This document shows, piece after piece, positions 34,390 to 44,804 of a stretch of DNA of 64,000 nucleotides; the first letter of the stretch is position 1; every line of letters starts with the position of its first letter. The stretch is from Stenotrophobium rhamnosiphilum (GTDB lineage: Bacteria; Pseudomonadota; Gammaproteobacteria; Nevskiales; Nevskiaceae). The notes beneath the pieces were generated by a model that had not been told where the DNA came from, ran no database searches, and was given only the letters and a program-made list of their open reading frames with translations. The stretch covers positions 66,758-130,757 of the forward strand of contig NZ_QANS01000006.1 of NCBI RefSeq assembly GCF_003052265.1. The letters run 5' to 3'. A program made the position numbers and the translations under genes.

Positions 34390-35649
34390 TTAAGGGCAAA
34401 CACCTTTACGTTTTGCTTCTAGATCATCAGGAATGGAACAGACAGGCCGATCCTTTGTTTGACGTGTGATCTCTAGATACTTTGCCGAGCAGCTCGCCAT
34501 CGAGAGGTTGGCAGCATTTTTCTTGCTCGCCAGGTCTAGAGGATCCTTGGAAGCCTGTGCGTTAGCCGCATCGTATATTCCTTTATCCGTTATCGATTTT
34601 CCTAGAAGCGTAATTAATTCACCGCATCCTTTTGCAAGCGCTATGTCCGCTGCAGCTTTTTTGTCTTCATCAGAACTCTGAGCGACGGCGATGGTTGCGG
34701 GATTAAATTGCTTATCTAACGCTGTTTTAGCGTCGTCACGATGTTTATCAGCGTAGGCGGCTACTTTTTGGAGCCACTCCGATGCATGTGGCGTTTCGGT
34801 TACCGTTACCGTCAGGTTGACCGGGCCATCAAATTTAGGCACAGGCGTTTTTGATTCAACCTTTGGAACGACAATCCAGAGCCCTTGATCACCCAATCCG
34901 TCGGAAGTATTTCTAAAGCCGGGCTTGGGACTCAACCCCTCACCTGCAATGACAACTTCGAAGACGCTATCTCCAGTAGCAGAGTTTTTCTTAAGAGGAG
35001 CTAATGCTTTTACCGTAAGCGTTAAGCTTTCAATTTTTGAAGCGTCACGGTTCGCAAGTGGTTTGGGGTAATACAACGCGACCAATTGCGGTATCGCATA
35101 ACCTGCTGGCGTGGAACCAAATGAAGCTCCTCCGAATTGAATCTTGGCGAATAGCGCGGGAGCCCCGAGGCTTTGGCGCTGCCACAAATCCTTAGTGAAC
35201 TTATCTGGAGTGTTCGTGCATAAGTCTTTGTTCCAACCATGAGCATATTGCTTATTAGCGTCGGTCTTGCACCATTCGCCATCCTGAGCTCTGGGAGCGA
35301 TGACAATTGCGAGACAACCCCGCAACTTAGCGTCCGCATACATCATTTCAGGAGCTGACCCCGTAAATGTTAATGCTTCCTTATCGTCCTTAGCTGCAGC
35401 CACTACTGCATCAGCTGTCTTGTCCACTACGAATCCAATCGCACTTACAATCAGTGAAGCGGTGTCAAAACCCTTGATAACTGGAGCTGCACTTTCTTCT
35501 GCACCTGGAGGGCATTCTTTAAAAAAGTAGGCGCGCGTGACGGGAGCTCCAGCTCCTCGTAAATCGTCGTTTGGCCGCGCATTGGTTTGAAATAGTGAGC
35601 AGCCCATTACGGAAAAGGCTGACGCAGTTATTAATAAATAATTTTTCAT
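34390..35649 (-). CDS. Hypothetical lipoprotein
   Basis: About 419 residues from ATG 35649 (GGAG 6 nt upstream). The signal MKNYLLITASAFSVMGC ends in a lipobox, so the protein is anchored in the envelope. The mature part has several Cys residues and beta-rich segments (SLTLTVKALAPL, VFEVVIAGEGLSP, VNLTVTVTETP). No family recognised. The start overlaps the stop of the upstream protease gene (ATGA), so the two are made together. Confidence 0.7.
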   Translation of the reverse strand: MKNYLLITASAFSVMGCSLFQTNARPNDDLRGAGAPVTRAYFFKECPPGAEESAAPVIKGFDTASLIVSAIGFVVDKTADAVVAAAKDDKEALTFTGSAPEMMYADAKLRGCLAIVIAPRAQDGEWCKTDANKQYAHGWNKDLCTNTPDKFTKDLWQRQSLGAPALFAKIQFGGASFGSTPAGYAIPQLVALYYPKPLANRDASKIESLTLTVKALAPLKKNSATGDSVFEVVIAGEGLSPKPGFRNTSDGLGDQGLWIVVPKVESKTPVPKFDGPVNLTVTVTETPHASEWLQKVAAYADKHRDDAKTALDKQFNPATIAVAQSSDEDKKAAADIALAKGCGELITLLGKSITDKGIYDAANAQASKDPLDLASKKNAANLSMASCSAKYLEITRQTKDRPVCSIPDDLEAKRKGVCP

Positions 35650-36848
35650 TGTGCTCTCCATAAGCTCGCTACATTTCCGTCTAAGCTGTCACTCGACGCA
35701 TGGACATATGAACAACTGCTCCAACCTTCGGCTCCGGTTCCCGGGGCTCCGGAATGAACACCGACCCAAACTATCTCTGACTGATCACCCTGCGTTCGAG
35801 CCGAGACGATCATGGGGCTTCCACTGAATCCAAAAAAGGATTGGCATTGGTGAAAGACGCAGTCCTTCTGGATTTCCGAAATGCTGCAACTTCCGCCCAG
35901 CCATTTTTGATATCGAATACCGTCTCTCCAGTGAATTTGGCTAGAGTCGTACTTCGTAGTTGCGGTTGGTTGGCTAGCAATCTTTGCCAAATACGGAATT
36001 GGCCCAGCCAACCAAAATGACATTTTTGCTTTGGGCTCTTGATGAGTGACCCTGGGCAGCGGGGAAACTGAACTACCGACGGTGGTGACCACAACTGGCA
36101 CCGTTATCGCGTCTTGAGAGATGTCGAATTCAGATTTCGTTTCGAGCTTCTCAAAGCCTTCAAACGTGATTTGTCTATGTCCGTCGAGGGTATAACCGCG
36201 CCAATCTTTGGGCTTCGTCGCTAACGCAGTAAGTTTTCCTTCGTCACGGCTAACAAAACAATGACGACTCGTGACAAGCCTCTTGTCATTAATAAGCAAT
36301 CCCATGCAAAGAACACTGCCTTGATAGACCAATGCAACCGTGGCTTGCTCTGCAACGACATGATCGACTTTTGGATATTGCTCATCTTTGCTCATGCATG
36401 CATTTACAAACTTGGTCACGTCATCTCGAGTTGTTGGATCGGGAGGTCCGGGACTGTCTGCTAATGAATACGGAATCTCGTCCATCGAATCGACACACGA
36501 TTGCACGGCATCATCGAGAGCTTGCTTCGCCAGCTGATCGTATAGCGACGGGGAATATAGCTCGAGCTTGAACGGCTTCCCATATTCGTTGCTTGGAACG
36601 AAGGTACCGCCCACTTTAACGCCGGGAACTTTGTGACTATGCGTGTCCTGGTCTTTGAGCACCAATTTGTATTCATGAAGAAGTGAGTCGATGTCGCCAT
36701 AGCCGTAGGTTGTGAACCGCGGGTCGCCTAGCTGCTTCGAAGGCAGCTTAAAAGCTGCGCCTTGGCCCATGCCTCCAGTTTCCTGAGCGTGTGCAGTCAA
36801 AAAATATAATGCGATGACCCCAAGAAACAGATTGCGTTTTAATCGCAT
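35646..36848 (-). CDS. Trypsin-like serine protease, exported
   Basis: A 400-residue protein with signal peptide MRLKRNLFLGVIALYFLTAHA. The chymotrypsin-fold triad is visible: His in LVTSRHCFVSRDE, Asp in SEFDISQDAITVP and Ser in FFGFSGSPMIVSAR. About 170 residues precede the protease core and end in the conserved LVYQGSVLCMGLLI strand. It would act in the periplasm or outside. The paired lipoprotein may be its anchor, inhibitor or substrate; this is unknown. Confidence 0.78.
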   Translation of the reverse strand: MRLKRNLFLGVIALYFLTAHAQETGGMGQGAAFKLPSKQLGDPRFTTYGYGDIDSLLHEYKLVLKDQDTHSHKVPGVKVGGTFVPSNEYGKPFKLELYSPSLYDQLAKQALDDAVQSCVDSMDEIPYSLADSPGPPDPTTRDDVTKFVNACMSKDEQYPKVDHVVAEQATVALVYQGSVLCMGLLINDKRLVTSRHCFVSRDEGKLTALATKPKDWRGYTLDGHRQITFEGFEKLETKSEFDISQDAITVPVVVTTVGSSVSPLPRVTHQEPKAKMSFWLAGPIPYLAKIASQPTATTKYDSSQIHWRDGIRYQKWLGGSCSISEIQKDCVFHQCQSFFGFSGSPMIVSARTQGDQSEIVWVGVHSGAPGTGAEGWSSCSYVHASSDSLDGNVASLWRAQ

Positions 36849-37158
36849 GTTAGTTCCCCACTCAGCAGCTGCATTTACTTTCGAGTTAGTGCTTGTGCAA
36901 GCGAATGTCGTTTGAGAGTGCCGCTACTGATACCGAAAAGACGGTATGACTAAATAGTCGTTCTCTTATTTTATTTTTTTAGCTTCCCTGAGCCAGAGTT
37001 TTACAGCCCCAAATAAATATTTGCAAATTGCAGACGTCAGTTAAGCCAAAGACCGCTCTCTGACGCGCAATGAACGACCCCATAAAAACAATTGCACGAA
37101 TAAGCGGCTGATTGCGTTTCTTATTGAAAGATCAATAAATTTTCTGGCCCCGTATTCT
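36849..37158. other. Intergenic region
   Basis: No gene seen. It is AT-rich with a T-run near 36964-36979 that could end leftward or rightward transcripts. Confidence 0.4.
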
Positions 37159-39753
37159 TCAGAATGCCAAGTCCAAACGTAGACTCATCATGCGAGGTCG
37201 GGAGTAGGATGTAGGGAATATAGTCCCTTCCGCATTCGGTCCTGCAGAGATGCCCACAATCGCTTTTTCATTGGTCAGATTGGTCACACCGAAACTCAGT
37301 GATGGGGCAAGCGGCAAATCCGAACGACCCACGTTCAAATTGAAATTGAGCAAATGGTAATTGCCAATGACGTGGTTATGTCCAAGGTCATTGTAGGCCT
37401 TACCTTGATAGGAGTGCATCACCGATGCACTGGCCTTCCAAAGATCAGATGGAAGCTTGTAAGACAGCACGCTTGATGTTTGAACGCGCGGCGAGTTGGG
37501 CATGTCAGTGCCAGGGGCAATGCTATTTCCTCCGGCATCGTTGAACGTCGAGTTCGTCTTCGCAATGATGTATGACGCTGACGTTGAAAAGGACAATCCC
37601 TCGACCGGCGTCAGATAGTTGAAAGTAGCCTCAACGCCGTTGCTGCTTACAGAGCCAACATTGTCGACGTAGCCACCTAATCCGCTCTTAGTTAATTCAA
37701 AAGTTTGTGCATCTGCCCAATCTACGTGGAAAGCCGTGATGTCGAAACGAAGCGTCCTATCAAGCCAGTCCGTGCGCGTACCAATTTCATAGTTCCACAG
37801 CGTACTAGACTTGAATATCGGATGCGGCTCTCCATCGATGCCAGGGATGCTTACGGGCTGTAAGTTCACGCCGCCGAATTGGAATCCGCGAGATGCAGTT
37901 GTATAGAAATACAGATCGTCACTGGCTTGCCATGAAAGCGAAAACTTCGGGCTAAATCCGTGACCTTTCACTTCAAGATTTTTATTTACGCTTACCGACT
38001 GGTTAAATGCGGTCGTCAGCAAACCCGTGGTTGTGCCAGTTCCGTTGACTTGAGATTGATATAGACGACCACCAAAGGTAAGAGCCCAATCATCGAATAA
38101 TGTCCGCGTAACCTCACCGAATAAAGCACGCTCGGTTGCGATCAGTGGATCAAACTTCTGCTCAGCCAATGACAGCCCGCGTGCAGAGAAAGCAGCTTGC
38201 GTCACATTTCCCAATAGCCCACTAAGTCCAGGAATTAATGCCGGAACATTCGTATTCGCAAAATAAATATCCGAGTCGATAGACGCACGATATTTGTTGT
38301 AGAAAACGCCGCCGAGCCAAGCCCATGGCTCACTGTCATTGGAAACTAGGCGCAATTCCTGCATATAGCCGACAGCATTAACATTTTGATATGCATGATC
38401 GAGATCGACGCCCTGCGCGGCGAGAGGCTCAGACAACGTATAACTCGCGTTGATATCCTGGACCGAAGTTTTTCCTTGACGCGAAGTCTGGGAAACCAAC
38501 GTGGCCCAATCAAATGCATAACGGACATCTAAAGTAGCGACTTTAAATTCGACGGCCTTGGGGCTCGCCGTTGGCGCGTCCTTTCGAACGAATTCGGCAT
38601 TCTGATTAGTAATGAAAGAGAGTTCTTGCGTAGTGCGCTTTTGCTGCATATACGACAAGTTCACGCTCAACTCTTCTGTTGGCTGCCATAGCGCGAGCGC
38701 ACGACCAGTCCATTTTTTCGCGGCATCGCCATCTTTGACATATGGTCTACCAGGCGTGTCAAAGTCGATGAAGCCTGGAACCTTCTGATAGACACCGCTA
38801 ACTCTAAATGCCGCAGAGTCACCAATCGGTGCATTCAGAACCAATCCAAAAGTCGGACTGGAAGAGCCATCCTTCAGTGACTGCCAATTTGCGAAAGTGC
38901 GGCCAGTCCATGTCTCCAGCTCAGGCTTATTTTGCTCATATCGAATTGCACCATTGAGCGCTGATGCGCCAAATAAAGTGCCCTGCGGTCCTTTCAAAAC
39001 CGATACGTTCTTCATGTCGTACGGATCGGGATCGGCCACTGCAAAAGTGCCGTATGGATCAGTCAGTGGCACATCGTCCAGCAGCACGCCTGTAGTTTGA
39101 TTCGCGCCATCGCTCGGACCTACACCACGAATGGATATTTGCTGCGCTTTATCTGCAACAGTACTTTGAAGATTAACGCCAGGCACCATTGTGATGATGT
39201 CGTCGAGCTGACGTGCGTTGAGAGTCTCGAGTGCTTTGCCGTCTAGAGCAGAAATACTCACAGGGATCGCTCGCACGGACTGCTCACGCTTTGTAGCTGT
39301 AACTACAATTTCTTCAAGTTGCGCTGATCGCTTGGCATCAGGAAGCGCAATATTAGATTCAACTTTCTCTACCGCGACTGGATCGGGTGAATACGTAGCG
39401 TTCGCGTCCGTTCCCTTATCCGCAGACGGAGTGAGCCCCGACTCCATTTCGGGATTGAATGCTGTCTGATCGGCAGCAGTCTCACTAGCTTGTGGCAAAT
39501 CGACAGCCGCCGTTCCCGGGGACGGTTCCGTCGAAGCGCCTGCTGCATCTGTTGATGATCCCAGCAATGATTCGAAATCCGCATCGGCCAAGGTATTACT
39601 TGGTGGCGATGCTTCCGTGGTGGCGGCGGAAGTGTCCGCTTGTGACACAGAGGTGTGCGCAGCCTCATTGGCCGGCGGAGACTGCTGCGCGGCGGATTGG
39701 GCCGCGATGAAGGTACAGGCAACAGCAGCCGTAAATATAATTTTCCTTGGCAC
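37159..39753 (-). CDS. TonB-dependent receptor
   Basis: An 864-residue outer-membrane receptor. The signal peptide is MPRKIIFTAAVACTFIAAQSAAQ; a low-complexity Ala/Ser/Thr linker follows for about 120 residues. The TonB box region is LEEIVVTATKREQSVRAIPV, then the plug (LDDIITMVPGVNLQS, SIRGVGPSDGANQTTGV) and a 22-strand-type barrel ending in MMSLRLDLAF. The GTG start at 39753 has GGAG about 9 nt upstream. Its ligand is unknown, but it opens a cluster with an MFS transporter and oxidative enzymes. Confidence 0.92.
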   Translation of the reverse strand: MPRKIIFTAAVACTFIAAQSAAQQSPPANEAAHTSVSQADTSAATTEASPPSNTLADADFESLLGSSTDAAGASTEPSPGTAAVDLPQASETAADQTAFNPEMESGLTPSADKGTDANATYSPDPVAVEKVESNIALPDAKRSAQLEEIVVTATKREQSVRAIPVSISALDGKALETLNARQLDDIITMVPGVNLQSTVADKAQQISIRGVGPSDGANQTTGVLLDDVPLTDPYGTFAVADPDPYDMKNVSVLKGPQGTLFGASALNGAIRYEQNKPELETWTGRTFANWQSLKDGSSSPTFGLVLNAPIGDSAAFRVSGVYQKVPGFIDFDTPGRPYVKDGDAAKKWTGRALALWQPTEELSVNLSYMQQKRTTQELSFITNQNAEFVRKDAPTASPKAVEFKVATLDVRYAFDWATLVSQTSRQGKTSVQDINASYTLSEPLAAQGVDLDHAYQNVNAVGYMQELRLVSNDSEPWAWLGGVFYNKYRASIDSDIYFANTNVPALIPGLSGLLGNVTQAAFSARGLSLAEQKFDPLIATERALFGEVTRTLFDDWALTFGGRLYQSQVNGTGTTTGLLTTAFNQSVSVNKNLEVKGHGFSPKFSLSWQASDDLYFYTTASRGFQFGGVNLQPVSIPGIDGEPHPIFKSSTLWNYEIGTRTDWLDRTLRFDITAFHVDWADAQTFELTKSGLGGYVDNVGSVSSNGVEATFNYLTPVEGLSFSTSASYIIAKTNSTFNDAGGNSIAPGTDMPNSPRVQTSSVLSYKLPSDLWKASASVMHSYQGKAYNDLGHNHVIGNYHLLNFNLNVGRSDLPLAPSLSFGVTNLTNEKAIVGISAGPNAEGTIFPTSYSRPRMMSLRLDLAF

Positions 39754-40148
39754 GCGTACATTCTCCTGCAGCTTTGACTATCCGGGATCAGCCATGAACC
39801 GGAATGCCGCTTGTAATAGATAACTTCTAACTTATTCCTCCACTATTCGGCCCGCCATACATAGAAACACCAGAAATAACGAATCAGAATGCCTTCTGAT
39901 TTGCCACTTTTTTAGCTCTTACGATATCGGTGAAATAGTGGAGCTCGTCACACCCACTTTGCTGTAAAACATCTCTACGAAATTGAATCTACTTGCTCGC
40001 GCTTCAGCTACGCTTATCGCGGCTTAGCCTCGCTTCAAATCACGAATAACTTTTTGATAGCAATACTGCTTTTAAATTTAAATCCTTTAGTTTTGCCTTC
40101 GCCCCAGCAATTTTCACAAGTGAATTGACTAGACCAATTGCAGTACAG
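39754..40148. other. Intergenic region
   Basis: No gene seen in about 395 bp. It is AT-rich near the receptor and probably holds its promoter. Confidence 0.45.
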
Positions 40149-41327
40149 CTAATTAATTTGGATGGGCATCGGTAACCCGGCACCCCAACCCGCGGCAAGT
40201 GCACTGACATTCAATATCGGATCAGCTGCTTTCGCGCGTTGGTCGCGGATACGACAGACTTCCGGGTCAGTGGAAAATAAAGCGCTCGCAAACTCGCGGG
40301 CCTGCACAGTAATCGCAGAGGTCTTCTCTTTGCGTAATTGCGTGAATGCCTCTAAGGCACTTGGCAAATCGGCACTGGCCTTTTCCAAGCACGCGGCTAA
40401 ATGCCATGCATCTTCTATCGCCTGACACGCTCCTTGCCCGGAGGTTGGAAGTGGCGCGTGAGCGGCGTCACCAACCAATAGAACGTTATCCCTGTGCCAG
40501 ACAGCCAAGGGATCCAAGTCGTACACCCGAATTTTTCGAATGGCGTGAGCTTCAGTAGCGCGAATTACTTTGCTGATTGGCGCTGGCCACGAGTCGAATA
40601 ATTCTGCGACAACCTCTTTGTGGTCGGCTTCAATCGCATCATGCTCAGTGGCATCAGCCTGCGCTGCGGCCCAATAGACTTTGCGTGGATTTATGCCGAC
40701 AAGTCCGAATCGTTCACCGCATCCCCAATAGTCTGAAATGGCAACCTCATCGATTACTGGGGAAGAGAACTCAGCTACGCCGAGCCAATTCACAAAACCC
40801 TGATAAACCGGTGAGTTGTCGCCTGCCACATATTGCCGTGCTACCGAATCTTTGCGGCCGTCTGCCCCGATGATTAAATCCGGCGAGACGGTGTGCCCGT
40901 TATCGAAACGCACCGTGCACCTGCCATCGGCACCAAGCTGAATGGTGTGTGCGTTGTAACCATAGGCGACCTCTATCCCGAGTGAAGCAAGCCGCTTCAA
41001 AAGGATAGATTGCAGATCGCAACGCAAGATTGAATACGCTGGAGATCCCATCAACTTTTCCAGGTGCGGGATATCGATATGTCCTAGCGGATTATCTTCT
41101 TGGTCTATTCGCCGCATCTTTTTGGGCCGGCCACTAACCGCGGCGATATACGGCAACACGCCAAATGACGAAAGAATAAAGCTGGCATTCGGCCATATCA
41201 CCAAGCCTGCACCCATCGTGGCCGCAAGCGGACGACGTTCGTATATCTGTATTTGATGGCCTTGCTTGACTAGCGCCAATGCGGCACTCGCACCCGCAAC
41301 GCCTGCGCCAATTATCACAATGTTCAT
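40149..41327 (-). CDS. FAD-dependent monooxygenase
   Basis: A 392-residue flavoprotein of the aromatic-hydroxylase/UbiH type. FAD motifs are NIVIIGAGVAGASAALAL (N-terminus), DLIIGADGRKDSVA (near residue 150) and VLLVGDAAHAPLPTSGQGAC (near residue 285). It would hydroxylate a small organic compound using NAD(P)H and O2. Co-directional with the receptor, transporter and dehydrogenase genes of this cargo block. Substrate unknown. Confidence 0.85.
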   Translation of the reverse strand: MNIVIIGAGVAGASAALALVKQGHQIQIYERRPLAATMGAGLVIWPNASFILSSFGVLPYIAAVSGRPKKMRRIDQEDNPLGHIDIPHLEKLMGSPAYSILRCDLQSILLKRLASLGIEVAYGYNAHTIQLGADGRCTVRFDNGHTVSPDLIIGADGRKDSVARQYVAGDNSPVYQGFVNWLGVAEFSSPVIDEVAISDYWGCGERFGLVGINPRKVYWAAAQADATEHDAIEADHKEVVAELFDSWPAPISKVIRATEAHAIRKIRVYDLDPLAVWHRDNVLLVGDAAHAPLPTSGQGACQAIEDAWHLAACLEKASADLPSALEAFTQLRKEKTSAITVQAREFASALFSTDPEVCRIRDQRAKAADPILNVSALAAGWGAGLPMPIQIN

Positions 41328-41399
41328 ATCTGAATATTTATCTAGATCAGGATGGAATTAACTTCGCATTCACAGCAGAGCGATGTTGCGTACGTTGGA

Positions 41400-42788
41400 T
41401 TATTTGAGGGCAGCGGCTTCACGTACTTTGATCGCCTCGTGTATCTCTGCCTGGCGCGCACGGTTGATCGGAAATCGCCAAATAAGTGGCGCTCCGCAAG
41501 CCATGCCTAGCGCCGGAAGCCATACAGCCACAAGCCGAATTGCGAATGCGCCTGTTGCAGTCTGAGAATGCGCCGCTGCATTAAAATCGAGCCAACCAAG
41601 TACAGCCAACCCAATCGCAGCTGAGATGCCTGTCATGGATTTTGCTACAAATGCCAGAATTGCCGAGTAAATTCCGGAGCGATCCTCTCCCGTGCAAAGA
41701 CGCTCGTGGTCCATGATGTCGCCCATCATTGCCGGGACAGTAACTCCCACCGCAATTTGGCAAAAACACGTTATGGGATACAGCGTAACCATGAAGGGAA
41801 AACCTGCACTTCCAACAGGTGCAAAGCCCATTCCTGCGTACGCGATGGATGCGAGTATTAGTGAAACAGCCCAAACATGGTGCCGTTCATATTTCAGACA
41901 AACCCATCCCCAGAACGGCAATCCCAACAGTGTGAAAGGCACGCCTAGCAATAGAATTATTGGCAACTGCTCCGCGAGTCCCAAGTAGGAATCGGCATAA
42001 AGATACGTAACGCCAGCAGACATTCCGTTCAGAAATGTGACGGGAACAAAAGCGATTAGTAGATGTAGCAACGGACGATTATTGGTAACCGCATGCAAGG
42101 TGCCTCGCCAATCACCCACCGCACTTGATTCTGTTTTGGTTGACGGACTACCGCCTTCGGGAACTGTCGCCAAAGCATAAAGATTCAGCAGCGGCACACA
42201 GACTGCGATCAGCACTGCAGTAAAGCCGAGCGTCTGCATGGTCATCTCAGTCGTTTCAGAAAGGCCGAACGCTTTTGACAGAAATGGAACCACGTAGAAA
42301 ATTAGACTTCCAAACATCATCCCCATTGAGCGCCAAAGTTGTACGCGCGCACGCTGTACGTAATCGCTTGATAAGCCCAAGGCCCAAGCGCCATAAGGTA
42401 TTTCAGTTAGCTTCCATCCGACATACGTCACGATGGTCCAAATGGTGTAATAAGTAATCGTCACATTCGGAGGTGGGCGATATAGAAACCATAAGCCAAC
42501 AACCGTAACTATGGTCCCAGCCACAATCCATGCCTTTCGCGTACCTGCCTTTCGGAATGTTGCGTCAGAAAGATGCCCAATGAGTGGATAAGTTATTGCA
42601 TCGAACAAGCGCGAGAAAAGCATCGCACCCGCAATTGCTGTCAATGACAAGCCACCAAATTTTGCATATATGCCCTGCACGCTACTTTCAGGCGCATGCA
42701 TAAATCCCAGCATTACTGCTGGCATAGAAAAAGCAAAAAGCATGCTGCGACGTAGGTTGGAATCGTTATTCAAACTGTTGTCCTCCAT
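41400..42788 (-). CDS. MFS transporter, GPH/MelB-like
   Basis: About 462 residues with twelve predicted membrane segments. The region LFSRLFDAITYPLIGHLSDA is the signature of glycoside-pentoside-hexuronide:cation symporters. LTEIPYGAWALGLSSDYVQRARV also fits. I start at ATG 42788; an ATG at 42815 adds 9 residues. It probably imports the compound taken up by the adjacent TonB receptor. Confidence 0.85.
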   Translation of the reverse strand: MEDNSLNNDSNLRRSMLFAFSMPAVMLGFMHAPESSVQGIYAKFGGLSLTAIAGAMLFSRLFDAITYPLIGHLSDATFRKAGTRKAWIVAGTIVTVVGLWFLYRPPPNVTITYYTIWTIVTYVGWKLTEIPYGAWALGLSSDYVQRARVQLWRSMGMMFGSLIFYVVPFLSKAFGLSETTEMTMQTLGFTAVLIAVCVPLLNLYALATVPEGGSPSTKTESSAVGDWRGTLHAVTNNRPLLHLLIAFVPVTFLNGMSAGVTYLYADSYLGLAEQLPIILLLGVPFTLLGLPFWGWVCLKYERHHVWAVSLILASIAYAGMGFAPVGSAGFPFMVTLYPITCFCQIAVGVTVPAMMGDIMDHERLCTGEDRSGIYSAILAFVAKSMTGISAAIGLAVLGWLDFNAAAHSQTATGAFAIRLVAVWLPALGMACGAPLIWRFPINRARQAEIHEAIKVREAAALK

Positions 42789-42860
42789 GCTCACGCTTGT
42801 ACAACTCGACAACATGGATCGCGCTTGAATCGGGTTGCAGATAATTATTGAACGCGACGT

Positions 42861-43892
42861 TCATGGGCGGTCCCAGTCCAGTACAACCTTCGCTGCTATG
42901 CCGCTCTTCATGGCTTGGAAGCCATCGGCGAAATTCGTGTAATGCAAGCGGTGCGTGATGATAGGCATGAGGTCAAGGCCAGACTCAATCATGGTCGACA
43001 TTTTGTACCAGGTGTCATACATCTCACGCCCGTAAACGCCCTTGATCGTAAGCATTTTGAAGATCACGGAATTCCAGTTGATGGCCACGTCATTAGGCGG
43101 AATTCCAAGCATGGCAACCTTGCCCCCGTGAGCCATGCTCTCTATAAGGCCACGGAAGGCATCGGGGTTCCCAGACATTTCTAGCCCCACGTCGAAGCCT
43201 TCTTTCATGCCGAGTTTTTTCTGCACCTGTTCGATCTTTTCTGTGCGCACATCGACGCCGCATGTTGCGCCCATCTTTACTGCAAGCTTGAGGCGCTCTG
43301 GATTGATGTCGGTAACGACGACATGACGCGCGCCTGAATGGCGGCACACCGCTGCAGCCATGATGCCAATTGGGCCCGCTCCAGCGATCAATACGTCTTC
43401 GCCTAGAAGTGGAAAGCTGAGCGCTGTGTGCGTGGCGTTTCCGAAAGGATCAAATAAAGAGGCAACGTCTAGATCGATGCCAGGCTTGTGCACCCAGACG
43501 TTGGACATCGGTAGCGCCACGTATTCGGCGAATGCACCAGATCGATTTACACCGATGCCACTCGTAAATGCGCACAGATGCCGACGGCCGGCCATGCAGT
43601 TCCGGCAGCGGCCGCAAACCACATGACCCTCTCCTGAAACAATCTGTCCAGCATGGAAGTCGTTGACGTTAGAGCCGACCTCCACGATCTCCCCGACGAA
43701 CTCGTGTCCAACCACCATAGGCAAGGGAATTGTCTTCTCCGCCCACGCGTCCCAATTCCAGATATGCATGTCAGTGCCGCAGATGGCTGTGCGCTTGACC
43801 TTGATCAGTACATCGTTGATGCCCATTACAGGCTCTGGCACGTCTTCCAACCACAGACCTTCGCAAGAGTGCTTTTTGATTAAAGCTTTCAT
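42861..43892 (-). CDS. tdh: L-threonine 3-dehydrogenase
   Basis: A 343-residue zinc-dependent dehydrogenase, very close to E. coli Tdh along its whole length. Catalytic zinc residues lie in [13 protein letters not shown] and VVGHEFVGE; the structural zinc Cys set is [19 protein letters not shown] binding is [32 protein letters not shown] is characteristic. It oxidises threonine to 2-amino-3-ketobutyrate. No kbl ligase gene is beside it. AGGG lies 7 nt before the ATG. The context suggests it may serve a related hydroxy-amino compound. Confidence 0.88.
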   Translation of the reverse strand: MKALIKKHSCEGLWLEDVPEPVMGINDVLIKVKRTAICGTDMHIWNWDAWAEKTIPLPMVVGHEFVGEIVEVGSNVNDFHAGQIVSGEGHVVCGRCRNCMAGRRHLCAFTSGIGVNRSGAFAEYVALPMSNVWVHKPGIDLDVASLFDPFGNATHTALSFPLLGEDVLIAGAGPIGIMAAAVCRHSGARHVVVTDINPERLKLAVKMGATCGVDVRTEKIEQVQKKLGMKEGFDVGLEMSGNPDAFRGLIESMAHGGKVAMLGIPPNDVAINWNSVIFKMLTIKGVYGREMYDTWYKMSTMIESGLDLMPIITHRLHYTNFADGFQAMKSGIAAKVVLDWDRP

Positions 43893-44101
43893 CGATATCC
43901 CTTTTCACGAAACCACAAAACTCAAGTCGAGTGTGGACATGAAGCGCACATCTGGATATCCATGAAAACACTGAAAGCGCGCCCGTCGCCGAATGTCAGT
44001 TACTCACTAGAAATGTAACCGCGAGTGAAGCCCGTCAGTGGAACTACCTAATTTCTATAGATAATTTTCATACGGCGAGCACTGCATGTAGATTTAGCCG
44101 T

Positions 44102-44776
44102 ATGACTAAGAAAATTATACAAACGACTAATAAGCGCAAGGCCGCTCCTACACCAGCCAAGAAACGAGCTATTTCGCAACCAGATGCGCGTGAAAAACTG
44201 CTGGCAGCAACACGCCAAGTCATAGCAAAAGATGGCTTTTCAGAAGCCTCGGTCAAAGCTATTGCTCGCAAGGCAGGGGTCAATCACGGCCTTGTGCACT
44301 ACCACTTCGGCGGTAAAGAGCAAATGCTTTTAGAGTCATTCGTGCAAGGCAACTATGGCCTTGAAGGCATGCGCGAACTTCGAGCCAAATGGTTGCCAAA
44401 GGATTACGTTCGCGGCGCGTGCGCTATGACGTTGCTGGAAATAAAAGAACAGCCCGATATGTTTCGAATTGGCGCGCAGCTCTCGGCGCAAAGTCTTTTA
44501 CCCGGAGCTGTTCTTGGCAAGCAAGTAAGAAAATATATGAAGTCTGCAATCCAAGAACTTGCGGAGCTTCTGGCGGCTACACACAACCGGAAGCCGACGA
44601 AGCGAGATGTTGCTATTGCGCTAGTCCTCAACGGTGGCGCTAGTGCGATTGCACATTGGTCATTGCGCGATCCGACTGCGGATGCAACCGCAGCACTCAG
44701 CGTCCTGGAAGAAATAATAGAGCGCGCGCTATTACCTGAAAAGGTAAAAACACCATCGCGTAAGAAGCGCGCGTAA
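44102..44776 (+). CDS. TetR/AcrR family regulator
   Basis: A 224-residue repressor. The HTH is seen in FSEASVKAIARKAGVNHGLV and then HYHFGGKEQML. A Lys/Ala-rich tail precedes the HTH and another follows at the C-terminus. It is divergent from tdh across a 209-bp gap that contains GTTAC...GTAAC and TGGATATCCA palindromes. It probably controls the tdh-MFS-monooxygenase-receptor block and the DUF885 gene downstream. Confidence 0.85.
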   Translation: MTKKIIQTTNKRKAAPTPAKKRAISQPDAREKLLAATRQVIAKDGFSEASVKAIARKAGVNHGLVHYHFGGKEQMLLESFVQGNYGLEGMRELRAKWLPKDYVRGACAMTLLEIKEQPDMFRIGAQLSAQSLLPGAVLGKQVRKYMKSAIQELAELLAATHNRKPTKRDVAIALVLNGGASAIAHWSLRDPTADATAALSVLEEIIERALLPEKVKTPSRKKRA

Positions 44777-44804
44777 GCATCCACAAACTAGACTATTGAT
44801 ATCA

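Noticed and set aside
42861-43892. Generic zinc alcohol dehydrogenase instead of Tdh
   Set aside because: Similarity to E. coli Tdh extends over the whole length, including [14 protein letters not shown] and [11 protein letters not shown].
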